DNA of 64,000 nt. It comes from Okapia johnstoni. Taxonomy: Eukaryota > Chordata > Mammalia > Artiodactyla > Giraffidae. Below the pieces are notes generated by a model. It saw nothing but the letters and a program-made list of their open reading frames with translations. It was not told the DNA's origin and did not search any database. The number at the start of each line of letters is the position of its first letter. The first letter of the stretch is position 1. Shown here piece after piece: positions 23,265 to 35,882 of the stretch. Both the position numbers and the translations under genes were made by a program. The DNA is taken from contig CM044315.1 in the NCBI GenBank assembly GCA_024291935.2, positions 76,056,385 through 76,120,384 of the forward strand. The letters are read 5' to 3'.

Positions 23265-23818
23265 CACATATATGTGGGATCTGAAAAAATTGGTATAGAT
23301 GATCTTATTTACAAAGCAGAAGTAGAGACACAGATGTAGAAAACAAACATGGGTACCAAAGGGGAAGTTGGGGATGGGATGAACTGGGAAATTGAGATTG
23401 ACATACATACACTATAGATACTATGTATAAGATAGAAAACTATTGGTCTTCCCTGGTAGACCAGACAGTAAAGAATTCCCTGCAATGCGGGAAACATGGG
23501 TTCAATACCTGGGTTGGGAAGATCCTCTGGAGGAGGGCATGGCAACCCACTCCAGTATTCTTGCCTGGAGAATCCCCAAGGACAGAGGAGCCTGGTGGGC
23601 TACAGTCTATGGGGTCACAAAGAGTTGGACATGATGGAGTGACTGAGCACATGGAACTCTACTCAGTGGAAGGAAATCTGAAAAAAGAGGGGCTATATGT
23701 GACATATAGCTGAATATATATGTTACGTGTAGCTGTACAGTAGACCCTAACACAACACTATAAAACAGCTATACTCCAATAAAAAATTTATAAACAAAGA
23801 ATCAGCAAAAAAAAAAAA
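23265..23818 (+). mobile_element. L1 3' UTR, split by a Bov-tA SINE
   Basis: Sense L1 3' UTR in two pieces, 23265-23445 (ggggatgggatgaactggga; actatgtataagatagaaaa) and 23656-23818 (gtagctgtacagtagaccct; cacaacactataaaacagct; a poly(A) run ending at 23818). The SINE at 23446-23655 inserted into it later. Confidence 0.9.
23446..23655 (+). repeat. Bov-tA SINE inside an L1
   Basis: Sense copy starting gtcttccctggtagaccaga, with ggttgggaagatcctctgga, ggcatggcaacccactccag and ttggacatgatggagtgact. Its site inside the L1 3' UTR shows it is younger than that L1. Confidence 0.94.
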
Positions 23819-24249
23819 AGTGGTATCTACAGACTTGAGATCTCAGCTAAAACCAAGACTAGTACAGTTCCATCTTAATAGCATGTTCCAATATCTAACT
23901 GGTAGAATTTCTATTGATTGCCTGGGTAAAGGAAGAAATCAAAGAAGATACCCAGTTTCCTGACTTGAACAACATGGAAGATGGTGGGGCCAATCATTTA
24001 AATACAGAGTTTTAGAGAAAGGGGTTGGAGAGGGGAATATTCTGAGCTTGGTTTGGACAGTGTTAAGTATAGGGGGCTCATGTGACATACAAATGGAGAC
24101 GTCTGATAGGCAGATGGGTCTATGGGCCAAATGTTCTGGGGAGATACCTGGGTTTCGGACAGACTTTTCAAAAGCTACCGTAGAGTCATAATGAAGGAAG
24201 TAATTTTCTTGGTGTGCACAGTCAAGGTGGACTTTCCTTTAAGTTGGTG

Positions 24250-24400
24250 AAAAGAGTGCTGGGCTGGAAGTCACGATCTCAGTTCCAGATGGCTTCTGCC
24301 TCTCCCTGCTCTCATAAAGCTGTGTGGCCTTGGTTAAATCACTTTACTTCTCTGGCTAAAGCCTGTACTAGGCAGACCCTCAGTAAGTGAATGAATGAGA
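24250..24400 (+). repeat. MIR SINE relic
   Basis: Sense MIR: gctgtgtggccttggttaaa, tcactttacttctctggcta and cagaccctcagtaagtgaat. Confidence 0.7.
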
Positions 24401-27335
24401 GAATGAATGAAATGGAAGCAGACCTCACCAGCATCTGCTAGTTAGCTCACTAATAGAACAGTGAGTTACCAGAATATGTATGTGGGCTGGGGTGGTTAGC
24501 AGGAGGAGAAGGGTACTGCCTTAATTTTCTTTCTTGGGGATGAGGCTTCATTTTTTAGGCACAATAGGAAGCAATCAGGTCTGACTTGATGGGTGGCACA
24601 GAAACACACCCAGGTACTTCTCAGTTCCTGTTTTTGATGGCCAAAGTCAAGCCTTTGTTAAGATTCATAAACAAGCAAACAGAAAACACTTCAACAAGAA
24701 GGCTTTGGTAACAGGAGACTAAATGGGACTGAAACCGGTTGGATTTGTTTTCCCCCTCCCATGCAGATATGGACTAGAATTTGGTCCTTAAATATGAATG
24801 CTTACTGAATGACTGGCAGAGTAAATGAATGACTAATAGTAGTAGTATTCATGGTAAAAATAGTAACTTTGAGATAATGCTTCATGAGATGGCTCAGGCT
24901 CCCTGCATTGAAGGATTGGCTTTGCCTCCAATCTGCCATGTAGTTTGGGGAATTCATTTCCCTTTGGGTTCAAATTTTTCTATGTTTAGATTAGAAGTTG
25001 AAGATCTCCAAGTTTATTTCCAAATCATTAGATAGGTAGGTAGGTAGATAGATAGACAGATAGACTGACAGTCAGATAAAAAATCATTTTATTTTTGACC
25101 TTTGAGATAAGTCCCTTTTGCATATAGGGAAAGTAAAGCCCAGGAAAGTCCAATAATGTGCCCCAGGCTGCTCTCTCAATTCTGCCTGGTAGACTTTGTC
25201 TTCCTTTTTTCCCTGCTCTGCCATCAGCCCAGTTTCCCTCCACTTCCAGGAGGACAAAACCCTACAGAGCCTGGGGCCCACTAGCCAGCTCTTAACCATC
25301 CTATAGCCTCGCTGTATGTAACCCTGCCCCCCAGCCTTGACATGTTTGCAGTTTCCCATCACCTGGACAACAAGAGCCAAGCTGCCTTGCTCTTCATGAA
25401 TTCTGCCTTGACCCTTCTGCTTCCCACCTGCAGAGTCAAGTGTGCCTTCTGTCCAGGGCTGAAAATCCTAAATGTCACTACCTTCCCCCAGCCTCCCTCA
25501 TCCCCCTAAATGAGGTTTCTAAGCATTTTATCTGCTGTTGTCAAGTTTATAGTCATAATTCGAAATGCTGTTAATATTACTGACAGCAGAGAGTTACAAA
25601 TTACAAAGTTGTAAAGTTACTTTATGGTGATAACTGTCAACCTTCACTAGCAGCGCTGCAAGGCTCCATGGAAACCAAGTTGATGATGAAAAGAATTGAT
25701 ATTGTCTCAGGATTATGACTGTTAGCTAATGGCCGGAGAAATCCTGGCGGGTTCTTAAGTAACTTGAACATGTTTGCTTCTATTTATGTTCACTTGCACA
25801 CTTACGTATACACTTACTTGTTTCTATTATCTTATTATGCAAATTTAGGAAGAGGCACCAAAATAGAAGGACTTTATCCTAAATCTGTTCCAACCATTTG
25901 CAGATTTGGGTCTTTGACCAGCCCTAATGATATTGAGTGGGGCTATCTGCCACATTGTAGGTACTTAATAAATAATTGTTGAATGGATGAATGCCTAGAA
26001 CACTTGAAGGGCTTAGGCAATGTTAAGAACAAAGGTATTGAAAAAAAAATCTGTCTTTACAGTAAACCAAGAAAACAAAAGCAGTTGTGGAAGTATTGAT
26101 TTGGGGGAGTGAGATTTCCTGTGTGATAAGATGGCTTAGGCATCTTAATTAACAATTAATACTATTAAGCTTGGTATTAGTCCACAAGGCAGATATATCA
26201 GCCCCCGCACCTACCACTCACTGCCCTCCTGCCAAAACTGATGCCAACTGGCTGCATTAATAGCAGCAGATGTTGGGAGCAGGGAGGTGTTATCCTTTCT
26301 TTGCCCTGTTGTGTCATGGGCCCCCGGAGCCCTGACTTGATTACTGCCCACCCCCGACCTATTCAAGCCACTGAGAAAATGGTGCATGGCCTCTGAAGAA
26401 CTAGAATGGGAGGGGAAGACAAAACTAGGTTTAACATCTGTCCAGACTTGCCTGAAACTGAGGGGTTTCCTGGGACAGGGGACTCGTGGTATTAAAGCCA
26501 GGACAGACCTAGGTAAACCAGGATGGTTGGTCACCCTACCATAATATGGCCTGTGAGGAACTGGCCAGAGAACTGGGGATATTCTCCTTGAAAAGAAAAC
26601 ATCTAGCCTCTTCGCTGTGGTCAAATTCTAAAGAGTCCTCATGGAGCAGAGCGAGTAGTCTGTTCTACGCGGCCCTAGAGGTCAGAATGAGAGCCAGAGG
26701 AGGTAGCTCCAGTTTGAACCTCTGCCTGGAAGGGCCACACTTACTGAGCGCTTATTATGCACCTGGCCTGGTTTCTGGGGATGCCGAGAAGAGCAGTAAC
26801 AGCCTCTGCCTGGAGAAGTTCCCCAGGTGGTAGGTGAACAGGCAAGAGAGTGACTGCCGTACTTGTGTTGTGACAGAGGGGGCGCAGAAGGGGCGAGAAA
26901 GGGCACTGACCTGAAAGGGACTTGTGGACTGCAAGGGCGATGTGTACAGAGTCCAGGCACCTGGAGAGATGCTTCCTTCCTCTGGACAAGTCCAGGCCTC
27001 GGGGTACAAGCTGGAGAGTGAGAAACAGTGAGGCTGGAGAGGACTGCAGGAGCCAGCTGGCAAAAGGCTAGTGATCCTCTGGCAAACCAGGGTTGCAGGG
27101 AGAGGACATGACAGGCGGTGGGGTGTGGGGATGGTCAGGGGAGGCAGGTGAGTGCTACTGACAGACGTGCACCACCTCATCAAGTTACATCCTCTGCCCA
27201 GCTTCTCACCACTCCTTTCGTCTTTAAAAGCATGTGCTCCCTGGACACAGGCTGTGAAAGAAAATCAAGTCAAAGAATCCCCCCTTTCCCTGATTTTCCA
27301 AGGGAAAGAGTTCCAGTTTCTCTCATCATTTCATC
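24401..27335. other. Intron, mostly unassigned
   Basis: Nearly 3 kb free of young repeats apart from the GATA microsatellite. 25545-25760 is A/T-rich, repeat-free and could be conserved non-coding sequence. The open frames between 26211 and 27183 have no family resemblance or splice support. Confidence 0.45.
25030..25072 (+). repeat. (GATA/GGTA)n microsatellite
   Basis: Imperfect tetranucleotide array: gataggtaggtaggtagata followed by gatagacagatagactgaca. Confidence 0.9.
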
Positions 27336-27349
27336 TGACTAGAGATTTG

Positions 27350-27541
27350 TTGTTGTTCAGTCGCTAAGTCGTGCCCACCTCTTTACGACCCCATGAACTG
27401 CAGCACACCAGGCTTCCCTGTCCTTCGCTATCTCCCGGAGTTTGCTCAAACTCATGCCCATTGAGTCAGTGATGCCATCCAACAGTCCATGGGGTCGCAA
27501 AGAATCAGACGTGACTGAGTGACCAGCACACTCACTGTCAT
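27350..27541 (-). mobile_element. Fold-back BovB/ART2 3' fragment with target duplication
   Basis: 27350-27482 is a minus-strand BovB 3' end. It is followed at 27484-27524 by a + strand copy of the same terminal segment (agtccatggggtcgcaaaga ...), giving an inverted repeat of about 40 bases around a spacer of about 85 bases. The whole unit is flanked by TGACTAGAGATTTG (27336-27349) and TGACTAGGGGTTTG (27542-27555), 14 bases with two mismatches, so both arms probably arrived in one insertion. Confidence 0.85.
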
Positions 27542-27609
27542 TGACTAGGGGTTTGGGGCTTATCTTACTGGCATCTTTGGGTAGTGGACAGTGTTCTTAT
27601 GTGAGACTC

Positions 27610-27720
27610 ATGAGCCATGGACTTTGTTAATCTGCTCTTTGCCACTGATTCGCTGTGTGAAGCTGAGCAGATCACTAGCCCTCCCTGGATCCCATTTTCC
27701 CATCTGTGGAATGAAGGGTT
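27610..27720 (+). repeat. MIR SINE relic
   Basis: Sense MIR fragment: gccactgattcgctgtgtga, cattttcccatctgtggaat. Confidence 0.65.
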
Positions 27721-28689
27721 TGGACAAAGGGCCTCCATCCTCCAGGCCTCATTCAAAGGACCTGTTGAGCTTAGGTCTAACTCACATTTACCAAGTACAC
27801 AGCCATCCCTAGGATTCTGTCAACTCCCTGTGGGCACAGGCCATTCACCACAGGCCCACCAACCCTCCCATTCTTCCAGAAAGACCTGGAACCAGCACCT
27901 CAACTCTCACTTCCCAAGCAGCAAAAGCTGCATGCCCGGCGGGACACGCTGCCTGTCTGGGGTTTCTTATCCGTCAATATTTTCCTCAAGATGATAAATG
28001 TCCTGCCAATAAGAGGAGGCAGCTGCCAACCATGTCTGAGACAGGGCCCGTAGCTGAAGTCGCAGCCGTGCCTGGCGTGCTGATGTGTCTGGAGAGGCAG
28101 GAGGTGGGAGTTATGGCTGGAAAGATGAAAGACGGAACTTAGAAGGAGGAGGAGGTCAGGACCACTGCTCTCAGTCTATGCAGATTTTGCCATGAGTCAG
28201 TGGAGATGAGAGAGGAGACAGAGTATGCTAGGATTTTAGTTCAAAGCAAAATATTTTTATGGCATTTACAGAGCTCCTACAGGATGCTAAGCTCTGATTA
28301 GACCATCAGGAAGTGAATAACCCTTATCTGTGTATAAAGTGCATTCAGAACCATCATCTTGCTTGATTCTGCCAACAATTCAGAGATGAGTATTATTATT
28401 TTTATAAACAAGCAGGGAACATGCTGTCCTTGAGTGCTCATCCTAAGCCATGACCAGTCCCCGGCTCTAGAAGTACAGAAACATGGAAGAAGCCTGCTCG
28501 AGTGACACGATCTGTAGGAGATGGAGCAGTCAACTCCCAGAAGCTTGAATTTGTTTCTTCTGATATCAAACTGAAATTTGATTGCCCCACTAGAGTACAG
28601 TTTCTTTGATAAAATCAGCCATGTGATCAAGGAGCTAATTACAGCTGAGTTGTAACTAAGAGATGCCTTTTTTCCATAAGGGGATGAAA

Positions 28690-28935
28690 AGAGCCTGACC
28701 TTTGGAGCCAGATTCACCTGGGTACAGATATTGGCTCTGTTACTTACTAGTTGTGTGACCTTGGGCAAGAGACCTACTGTCTCTGAGCCTGAATTTGTCT
28801 GTCTATAACAATGATGATTATGCTACTTACCTCATAGGTTTGTTTCAAGTAGATAGAAACAAGCAAAAAATTCTCAGGTGCCTCATATAGTAGATTACCT
28901 GGAACATGGTATGCACTCAATAAATGTTATTATTA
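28690..28935 (+). repeat. MIR SINE, well preserved
   Basis: Almost full length in sense: tttggagccagattcacctg, ttactagttgtgtgaccttg, ggcaagagacctactgtctc, ctacttacctcataggtttg and tatgcactcaataaatgtta. Confidence 0.9.
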
Positions 28936-29290
28936 CTGTTTCTAATCAAGTACTGAATTACATGAATTCTAAGTAATGAGCATCTGGGCCATAAGGAAGA
29001 GGTGACATCAGTGCAGGCTGGACATTTCATGGAAACTTCCATGAAGGTTCTTAAGATTCTAAAAGGGTTCCTAAGACTCTTAAATAGCAGTCCTCCTAAA
29101 AGTGTGTTTGAAGTTCTCACATATCCCAGCAGAGTCAGACTCCATCATCTGGACTCATGTGCACAGTTTAGAACTTTTCATCAGGACAAAGTTGTTACTG
29201 ATCAGGCTCAGTCTGTGGTCAGGATGTGGGACTGAGAGCAAGCCTCAGTGTGTGACAAGGTGAGGTATTTGGAGACAACATATGTCAGCA

Positions 29291-29488
29291 TGGACTTCTC
29301 TGGTGGCTCAGATGGTAAAGAGCCTGTCTGCAATGTGGGAGACCTGGGTTCGATCCCTGGGTTGGGAAGATCCCCTAGAGAAGGAAATGGCAACCCACTC
29401 CAGTATTCCTGACCGGAGAATTCCATGGATGGAGGGCCCTGGTGGGCTACGGTCTGCAAAGAATTGGACGTGACTGAGCAACTAACAT
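29291..29488 (+). repeat. Bov-tA SINE
   Basis: Sense copy: ggacttctctggtggctcag, gggttcgatccctgggttgg (B-box region), ggaaatggcaacccactcca and ggacgtgactgagcaactaa. The target duplication is not clear. Confidence 0.94.
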
Positions 29489-31434
29489 ACAACCCTATGT
29501 AAGCGCGCCTTAATCCTGATGTTGAGGAAACAGTAACATTTTGGGTTCTTCTGATGGAAAGTAAAGACTGGAAAGTGCCATTATTTTTTTTTCCTTTTTT
29601 TATGTGATCACAGACAAGTGATGCTCCATCTCGGTACCTCGGTCTCCCTGCTGTTGCCTATCTTGTGCATGGTTGTGAAAATCAGATGGCAGAGGGTAGA
29701 GGAAATGGTTTTGAAATTTAGTCTGCCCTGTACTCAAGGAAGGGATGGCTCTTGGTGAAGGGGAAGAGAGGGAGCATAGGGAGAAGCTGGAGGCACCCTG
29801 CCCTTCAGGACAGAAATCTGCCATCAGTTAGGGGCAGGGCAGGGCTAGAGGAGGCACTAGGCTGGCACAGAGGCCCCTAGGGGACCCAAACCAGCTCATT
29901 GCCCATCCTGTGTCTGCATGGATGTGCATAGTAACCGGGCCTCCACTAAGAGGTGCTGGTAGTAACCCACTGACCTGAACCGGAGTCTGGCCTCTCCCCT
30001 CCCTCCCTCATCTCTGCCTCTCTCTGCCTGGCTGGCAGGGACCACAGGCTGAGGCTCATTGCTGTTGTCTGAGGTTGAAGTGCCCTCTCCTGGCCCCCAC
30101 GGTGCATGGCTGCCTTGGAAAGTCTGGCTTCATCCTGCAGAGGTTGGGAGGCTGCCAAGTCCTTTGTCTGAGCCAGGATCTGGGCTCTGGGGGCCTTAGC
30201 CACCTTTGGGGGGCAGAGAAGGGAGAGACAGCCCACTCACCTCTCCAGGTTTCCCTCCCGTGTGGTCATCCCCCTCCTACCTATTTCTTCCCACTTCCCC
30301 CACCTCCTATCCCCCGCTTCTCTTCTTGTCTGTAGGTCTGCAGGACTCTGTCCCTTATACACACACACGCTCACCCACACATGTGTCCAGCGTGCCCTCG
30401 CTCAGCTCCACCACTGTCTTCTCCTTCCCGCAGCCTCCCATCTACCCTCCCCGCTCCTCCACTCATCCTTTCTCTCTCCTTCTTTTTCCTTAGCTCCTTT
30501 CCTCTCTTAAGTGGAAATGTTTGGCACCAAAATCGGCACTGGACTCTAGTGTCCTCCATTTACACTATCCTGTGCAGGCGTGCAGAACCCCAACCCCTTA
30601 ACTGAACTGATGGTGAAGATTAAAGGAGCTGGTGTTGGACGGGGGCAGGAGGGACCTGTGGGTGGCCTCAGCACTCTCTCCCCTTCCCACCTCCAGGTAG
30701 CCCCATGTGTCCATCTGTTCTTCTGCTCTTCCCTCGTCCCCCGCTGCACCTCAGTACAGATTCAGATTCAAATACCATTTATTGAGCTCTTTGGAAAAGT
30801 GGGGACTTGACCTTCACCTTGGAGGAAATGTCTTTCAGGATCACCATCTGCCTTTTCCCCAAGTGAGAAGAGCAGATTTTCTGACAAAGTGTGCGTTTTG
30901 GGCCTCCGAACTAAGAGACAAGCAGAGGGTGTAAGGCTGTCAGGAGAGTCCCTCTTCCCAAAGTGTCCTGGGTTGTGGGCAGGAGTCATCTCCCGAGGCC
31001 CCGCATGACACCCTGGTGTGTATGTCCGTGGGCCACTTATTCTAATGAGACTGCTCATTTATTTACCGTGTGTACTAATTCCAACAAAAGCCCAGGCCAC
31101 ACTAAAGCCACACGGAGCATTTCCCAGCACTGAGCTCTTCAGGAAACCTCTCACCCCAGGACCCATGTTGGGAGAATTGGCCTGTGGCCTCTTAAGCCTT
31201 CCTTCAGCAGATGCCAGCCCCGGTGTCAGGAGATTGCTGCTCACAGCAACCCCTGGGGAGACCTGAGGGCACAGTCACAGGTTGCAGCTATTTGAGGGCT
31301 AGCTGACTGCTGCACCAACACAGGCTGTGTCTTCCACACCTCCCTCGGGGAAAGTCTCGTCTCTCAACCCAGCTATGCAGATACCAGGACAGCCAACTAG
31401 TCCAGGCTTGGGCAAGGGCCAGGACTGGATGTAT
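29489..31434. other. Intron, unassigned
   Basis: Moderately G+C-rich with a T-run (29585-29600) and the pyrimidine tract at 30240. No gene, SINE or LINE recognised. Confidence 0.45.
30240..30510 (+). repeat. Pyrimidine-rich low-complexity tract
   Basis: C/T-dominated stretch with a short (ACAC) run at 30359-30380. It holds no repeat family I can name and no gene. Confidence 0.7.
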
Positions 31435-31700
31435 TTGAGCCACTGTGGTTCACTGATTAGGAGCCCAGGGTTCTGCAATAATACCAATCTGGTTTTAAAC
31501 CTTAGCCCTGCCATTTCTGAGCCTTGCACAACTTTGGGCAAGTTGCTTCAGCTCTCTGGACCCCAGACTCCTTATCCACCAAATAGAGATAATGATACAA
31601 ACTTCCCAGGGTTTTTGTGATGTTAAATGAGAATGTAAGTACTTAACACCCTGACTGACTCCTAGTAAGGAATGGTAGCTATTATTACACATTATGATTC
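31435..31700 (+). repeat. MIR SINE, well preserved
   Basis: Sense MIR: gttttaaaccttagccctgc, ctttgggcaagttgcttcag, ctccttatccaccaaataga, gggtttttgtgatgttaaat and ggaatggtagctattatta. Confidence 0.88.
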
Positions 31701-32059
31701 TATGTGATCACTTCATGGGGATCAGCTGAGTAGGTGGTCAGGAGGCCAGCTGGTTGAGGACCAGACTTCTTGCCTGGATGGAGAACCATCCACATCCCCA
31801 CAGAGATATGCAGCCAGACAACTAGGTATAAAGCAAAGAGGAGTCCTCTTTTGAGTTCTCCCCAAGAAAACTGCGGCTGTGGTCTGCCCTGCTTACATGC
31901 TTTAAGGGCAGACTGAGAAATCCCAAGTTCACTTCCCTTTGGCTAAGCATTTTAGTAATATTTGCAAGTGGCCTTCTCTGGGATTCTGGAAATGCACAGC
32001 ATTTAAAAGACTGAAGATAATCTGAGTCGTGGAAAGTTGGGAAGCTTTTGAGAGACAAA

Positions 32060-32280
32060 AAATATTTACTGATTGCCAGCCACTTGCCAGGCACTATGCT
32101 AAGGGCCTTGTTAGTGTATTCAATTCCCACAGCATCCTTATGAAAGAGGCACTATTTCTGTCTTGCCCATGAGAAAAATGTTGGCTCAAGATATGAGCAT
32201 ACCTGAGTTCACACAGCTCCCAAAGGCAGGTTCTGAACCCAGAGCCCTGTGACTGCACAGCGCCTACTTTGCTCCTGTGC
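32060..32280 (-). repeat. MIR SINE, well preserved
   Basis: Antisense MIR: cttgccaggcactatgctaa, gaggcactatttctgtcttg, tgagttcacacagctcccaa and ggttctgaacccagagccct. Confidence 0.85.
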
Positions 32281-32839
32281 TCACAACCAGACTAGGTGAG
32301 ATTTCTTTGCCTCATCCCATCCTTCCCAGTGCTCTGGGCCCCCGCTGCTCCTTGTGGAGGCAGAGGACCAGCAAGCCTTGGCAGAGCAGACCCCTCTCTC
32401 CTAATAATGCTGATTCATGCCTTTCCTCTTCTGCTGTGGTTTTCTTCTGAACGACCGAGAGTTTTCCCTTGGCCTAAACTCCTCCATGCCTCCTCACTAG
32501 AAGGTGACTGTGGAGGAAAGTTACTGGGCTCTGCTGAAAGTCATTTTTAGATTCTGGAGCAGGACAAACAGGAACAATGACTTCACGTGTGCATGACTAA
32601 TTCAAAGCACTTTAATCTTGAAAATGTCAAACTTTATGGTCAGTGGCTATTCCTCAGTGAGCAGTGGCACTGTGAAAATTAAAATAGCAGGATGGCAGGG
32701 CGCAGAGACTGGGTGCCTATGTAAGGGCAAACAATCTCCAAAGGTGATGATGGCTGGAGCCGCGGGACAGCTTTGATGTACAAACTGAAAATACAACGTC
32801 ATCAAGTGACTGACCATCTAAGATTAAGATGTTCCAGGC

Positions 32840-33000
32840 AAATGGCACACATTAGCGGGGATCTTGACTGCAACCTTGAAAGATAGGCATTATGGTCCCT
32901 GTTTGGAGCAGGAGGTGGGGGAGGAAATTGGTGCTCAGGGCAATCAGGAGATCTGCCCAAGGTCATGCATTTGGCAGGTGCCTCTGCAGATTCTTAGGCT
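32840..33000 (-). repeat. MIR SINE relic
   Basis: Antisense MIR: gaaagataggcattatggtc, aggaaattggtgctcagggc and ctgcccaaggtcatgcattt. Confidence 0.7.
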
Positions 33001-35239
33001 CAAAACTGTCAGTTTCAAAAGTCTGTTCTGTTGCTGCCACATCAGTTGCCTTTTGCCTTCATGGATTTAAAGCAACATGAACTCATCCACGTTGGATCCA
33101 CCAATGATCTAAGATAAATTTGCAACAAGTAATTAACATCTTACTTCATATAATCTTATATCTGTGATGACAAACAAAACCTTAGGAAAAGTTCACTGGA
33201 TTCTGGTTTCTTGGAAGTCAGGAGCCAAGCTGGAAACTAGACTACTAGAAAATTACTATGACTGAGAGAGTTTGTTTTCCCTCTCTGGGCTTTCATTTTA
33301 TTTATAAAAGTACTACAGGGATTCATGCAAAATCAAATATTTACCAAGCACCCACTTTATACCGGGTCCTGTGCTTGGCACTGAGTATTAAAGAGGAATA
33401 AGACATTGCTTATTCCTTCATGGGAGCAGTTGAACCAAGGAGTCTCTAATGTCCTTCTCTATTTGGGCATTCTGTAAACTCAAATTCAGTCATAAGGTCA
33501 AGGGACTTTGACCCTGTACAGTGTATCTTAGATCTACTAGAACCGAGACCCAGGATTTGGAGCCATACCCTATTGGGCCCAGGGTCAACACATATGTAGA
33601 GACCCCTGCATCCAGTAGACAGGCAAGTGAGTGCGTAGAAAACAAAAGGGCCCAGTAACTGACCATTGCTTTTTTTACTTATTTACTAATTGGTTTACGG
33701 AAGTGTTTCTGAGCACTGCTTCTGTGTCAGGCCTCATACTGGGTGCCTGGAGACAGAGAAATAGCTCAGAGCAGGTCCCTATATTCCAGGATGGTATGTA
33801 CAATCTGATGGATTAGTTGATGTGCAGATACTATAATTAATGGACATTTTGGGGTCAGGCCCAAGACCCAATACCACATGTGTTCAGGAGCTGGGAATGT
33901 CTGGAGCTTCAAGTGCCAGGAAGGACTATGGGCAGACCACTCTCCCTTGCCCCACTGATGCTGGGTGTATCTGGGTGACCAGCTTTGGTGAATGGGAGGC
34001 TAATAGAAATGACCCGATGGAGGTCTCCAGTGTGCCAGTGAAGTTTGGCTCGGCATTGGCCATTCTAGTGATCCACCAGGAAAAGAGATGCCACAGGGAG
34101 ATGCTGCCACCTCAGTCTGGCCCCAGAATGAACACTGTGGACCCACCTGCAGCTGAGCCAGCCTGGAGCCCTGCCTTCTGGCTGAGTTTATCCTACATCA
34201 GTCAAGCTAGCCATGTGTAGACTTGGGAGAGAGAAAATGGGGAAAAAAATGGATGTTGTTTAAAAGAAAAAAGATACAGCTATTGGAGACAGGGATGAGA
34301 AAAGGGGTGAGGTCCTTGTTTTATGTGCTATCCTGAGAAATACAGATACTAGTCATTCTGAATGAGGGGTGATGACATGATCAGATTTGTAGGATTCTTG
34401 ACCCATAGAGAGAGACAGCAACCACAAGACCCACTGGAGCTGGAGGCCAATACTCTTCACAGCTGAGCTTTCCATCCGGTCACCCTGGGAGTACCACAGC
34501 ATCTTCTGTGCTCCCAGCTGTTGAGCAAAGTATACCATGGAGATTCCCACCAGGGTACTGATACCACCACCCACACACAGCCTCATAAGTCCTGGAGCAG
34601 CCCAGGCTCTGGGGCCAGTAACCTCAAGCAAAAGGCAGTCCCTCCTTTCTTCCTTTAATGTGCAAACAAATATCATCATTTTCTCTGTGTGTCACAGCAT
34701 GAAAAATTGGGAAGCACTGACTTAACATGGGGGGGTCCACGCCCTCCCCGCCCTGCCAAGGACGTGCTGTCTGCACTGATCTGTTTCCCACCCCACAAGG
34801 TCTGTCTCCTTCAGGCCCCAGACATGTCTCCCTTCTCTCGGATGGTGGGCAGAGAGCAGAGATCCAGTGTTGCACCTTTGCATCCATAACACACTGTCCG
34901 AGGATTTTTTGTTACTCTGTCGAGACAAAGAGCAACGGGCTGCATTTAAATTCAAGACCCAACCGACTGCAGTGCTGCATCTGAATCCTTCATGGCAGCC
35001 TCTGCTCTTGCTCTGCCAGCTGCCCCCAGGTTGTCTATACTGGGCATCTCCATTGGGCCCCCTGCCCCCACCTTCTCTGTCTTCCATTCAGTGCTGGGCA
35101 TCAAGTGTACTTAGGTGCCAGAAGAAAGGACAGAGATGGTGAGGTGTGGGTCCAGACTGCCTTGGAGCTCAGGAATGTCTGAGAGTAAAGAGGGCTGGAG
35201 CAGGTGGGGACACCTTCCTGGAGGTGATGGGCCTTAATA
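33001..35239. other. Intron, mostly unassigned
   Basis: Old repeat-like phrases at 33320-33460 and 33680-33830 (ctgtgtcaggcctcatactg). The remainder has no recognisable element. Confidence 0.45.
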
Positions 35240-35882
35240 ACAAGATTTAGCAAGGTGCTGTAGCTCACAATTTACAAGGCTTTCACATACAGACAGGGTC
35301 TCAATGAATCATCACAACAATCCTGTGAAGGAAGAACAATTATTCTCATTTTCTAGCTTGGATAACAAAGGCTCAGCCAGGTAAAATAACTTGACAGAAG
35401 TGCATTACCAGTAAGTGATTGTATAAGTCAGTCAAGGTTCTCCTGAGAAACAGAACAAATAGGATGTGTGCCTATAGAAGGAGATTTATTTTAAGGAATT
35501 GGCTCACATGATTATGGTGGCTGGCAAGTCCAAAATCTGCAGAGTGGGCCAGCAGGCTGGAGACCCTGGGAAAAGACAATGTTGTAGTTCAAGTCTGAAG
35601 GCTGTCCACCGCAGAATTCATTCTTTCTCATGGGATCCTTCAACTGATTTTATGAGGCCCACCAACATTAGGGAGAGTAATCTGCTTTACTCAAGGTTCA
35701 CCTATTTAAGTGATAATCTAATTCAAATTGTCCTCACTTGAACACCCAGAATGGTGTTTGAACAGTTATCTGGGCATTGTGTCCCAGACAAGTTGATATA
35801 TAAAATTAGCCATCACTGTGGTAGGACTTGGGTCTGATCCCAGGTCTGTTGGCTTCAGATTCTGAACTTGGCTACATCAGAG
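35240..35882 (-). repeat. MIR SINE split by a later repeat
   Basis: The antisense MIR left part (35240-35417: acaatcctgtgaaggaagaa, taacaaaggctcagccaggt, taccagtaagt) resumes at about 35818-35882 (ggacttgggtctgatcccag; gtctgttggcttcagattct). The 400-base element between them interrupts it. Confidence 0.78.
35418..35817 (+). mobile_element. Ancient mammalian interspersed repeat (MER/LTR-like) inserted in a MIR
   Basis: It begins with gtcaaggttctcctgagaaa and contains ttattttaaggaattggctc, ctggcaagtccaaaatctgc, ttcaactgattttatgaggc, taatctgctttactcaaggt and cccagacaagttgatatata. I recognise it as a widespread mammalian repeat but cannot give the family name with certainty. Confidence 0.75.

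Noticed and set aside
28298..28768. 156-codon minus-strand open frame
   Set aside because: Overlaps MIR-derived sequence; no recognisable domain.
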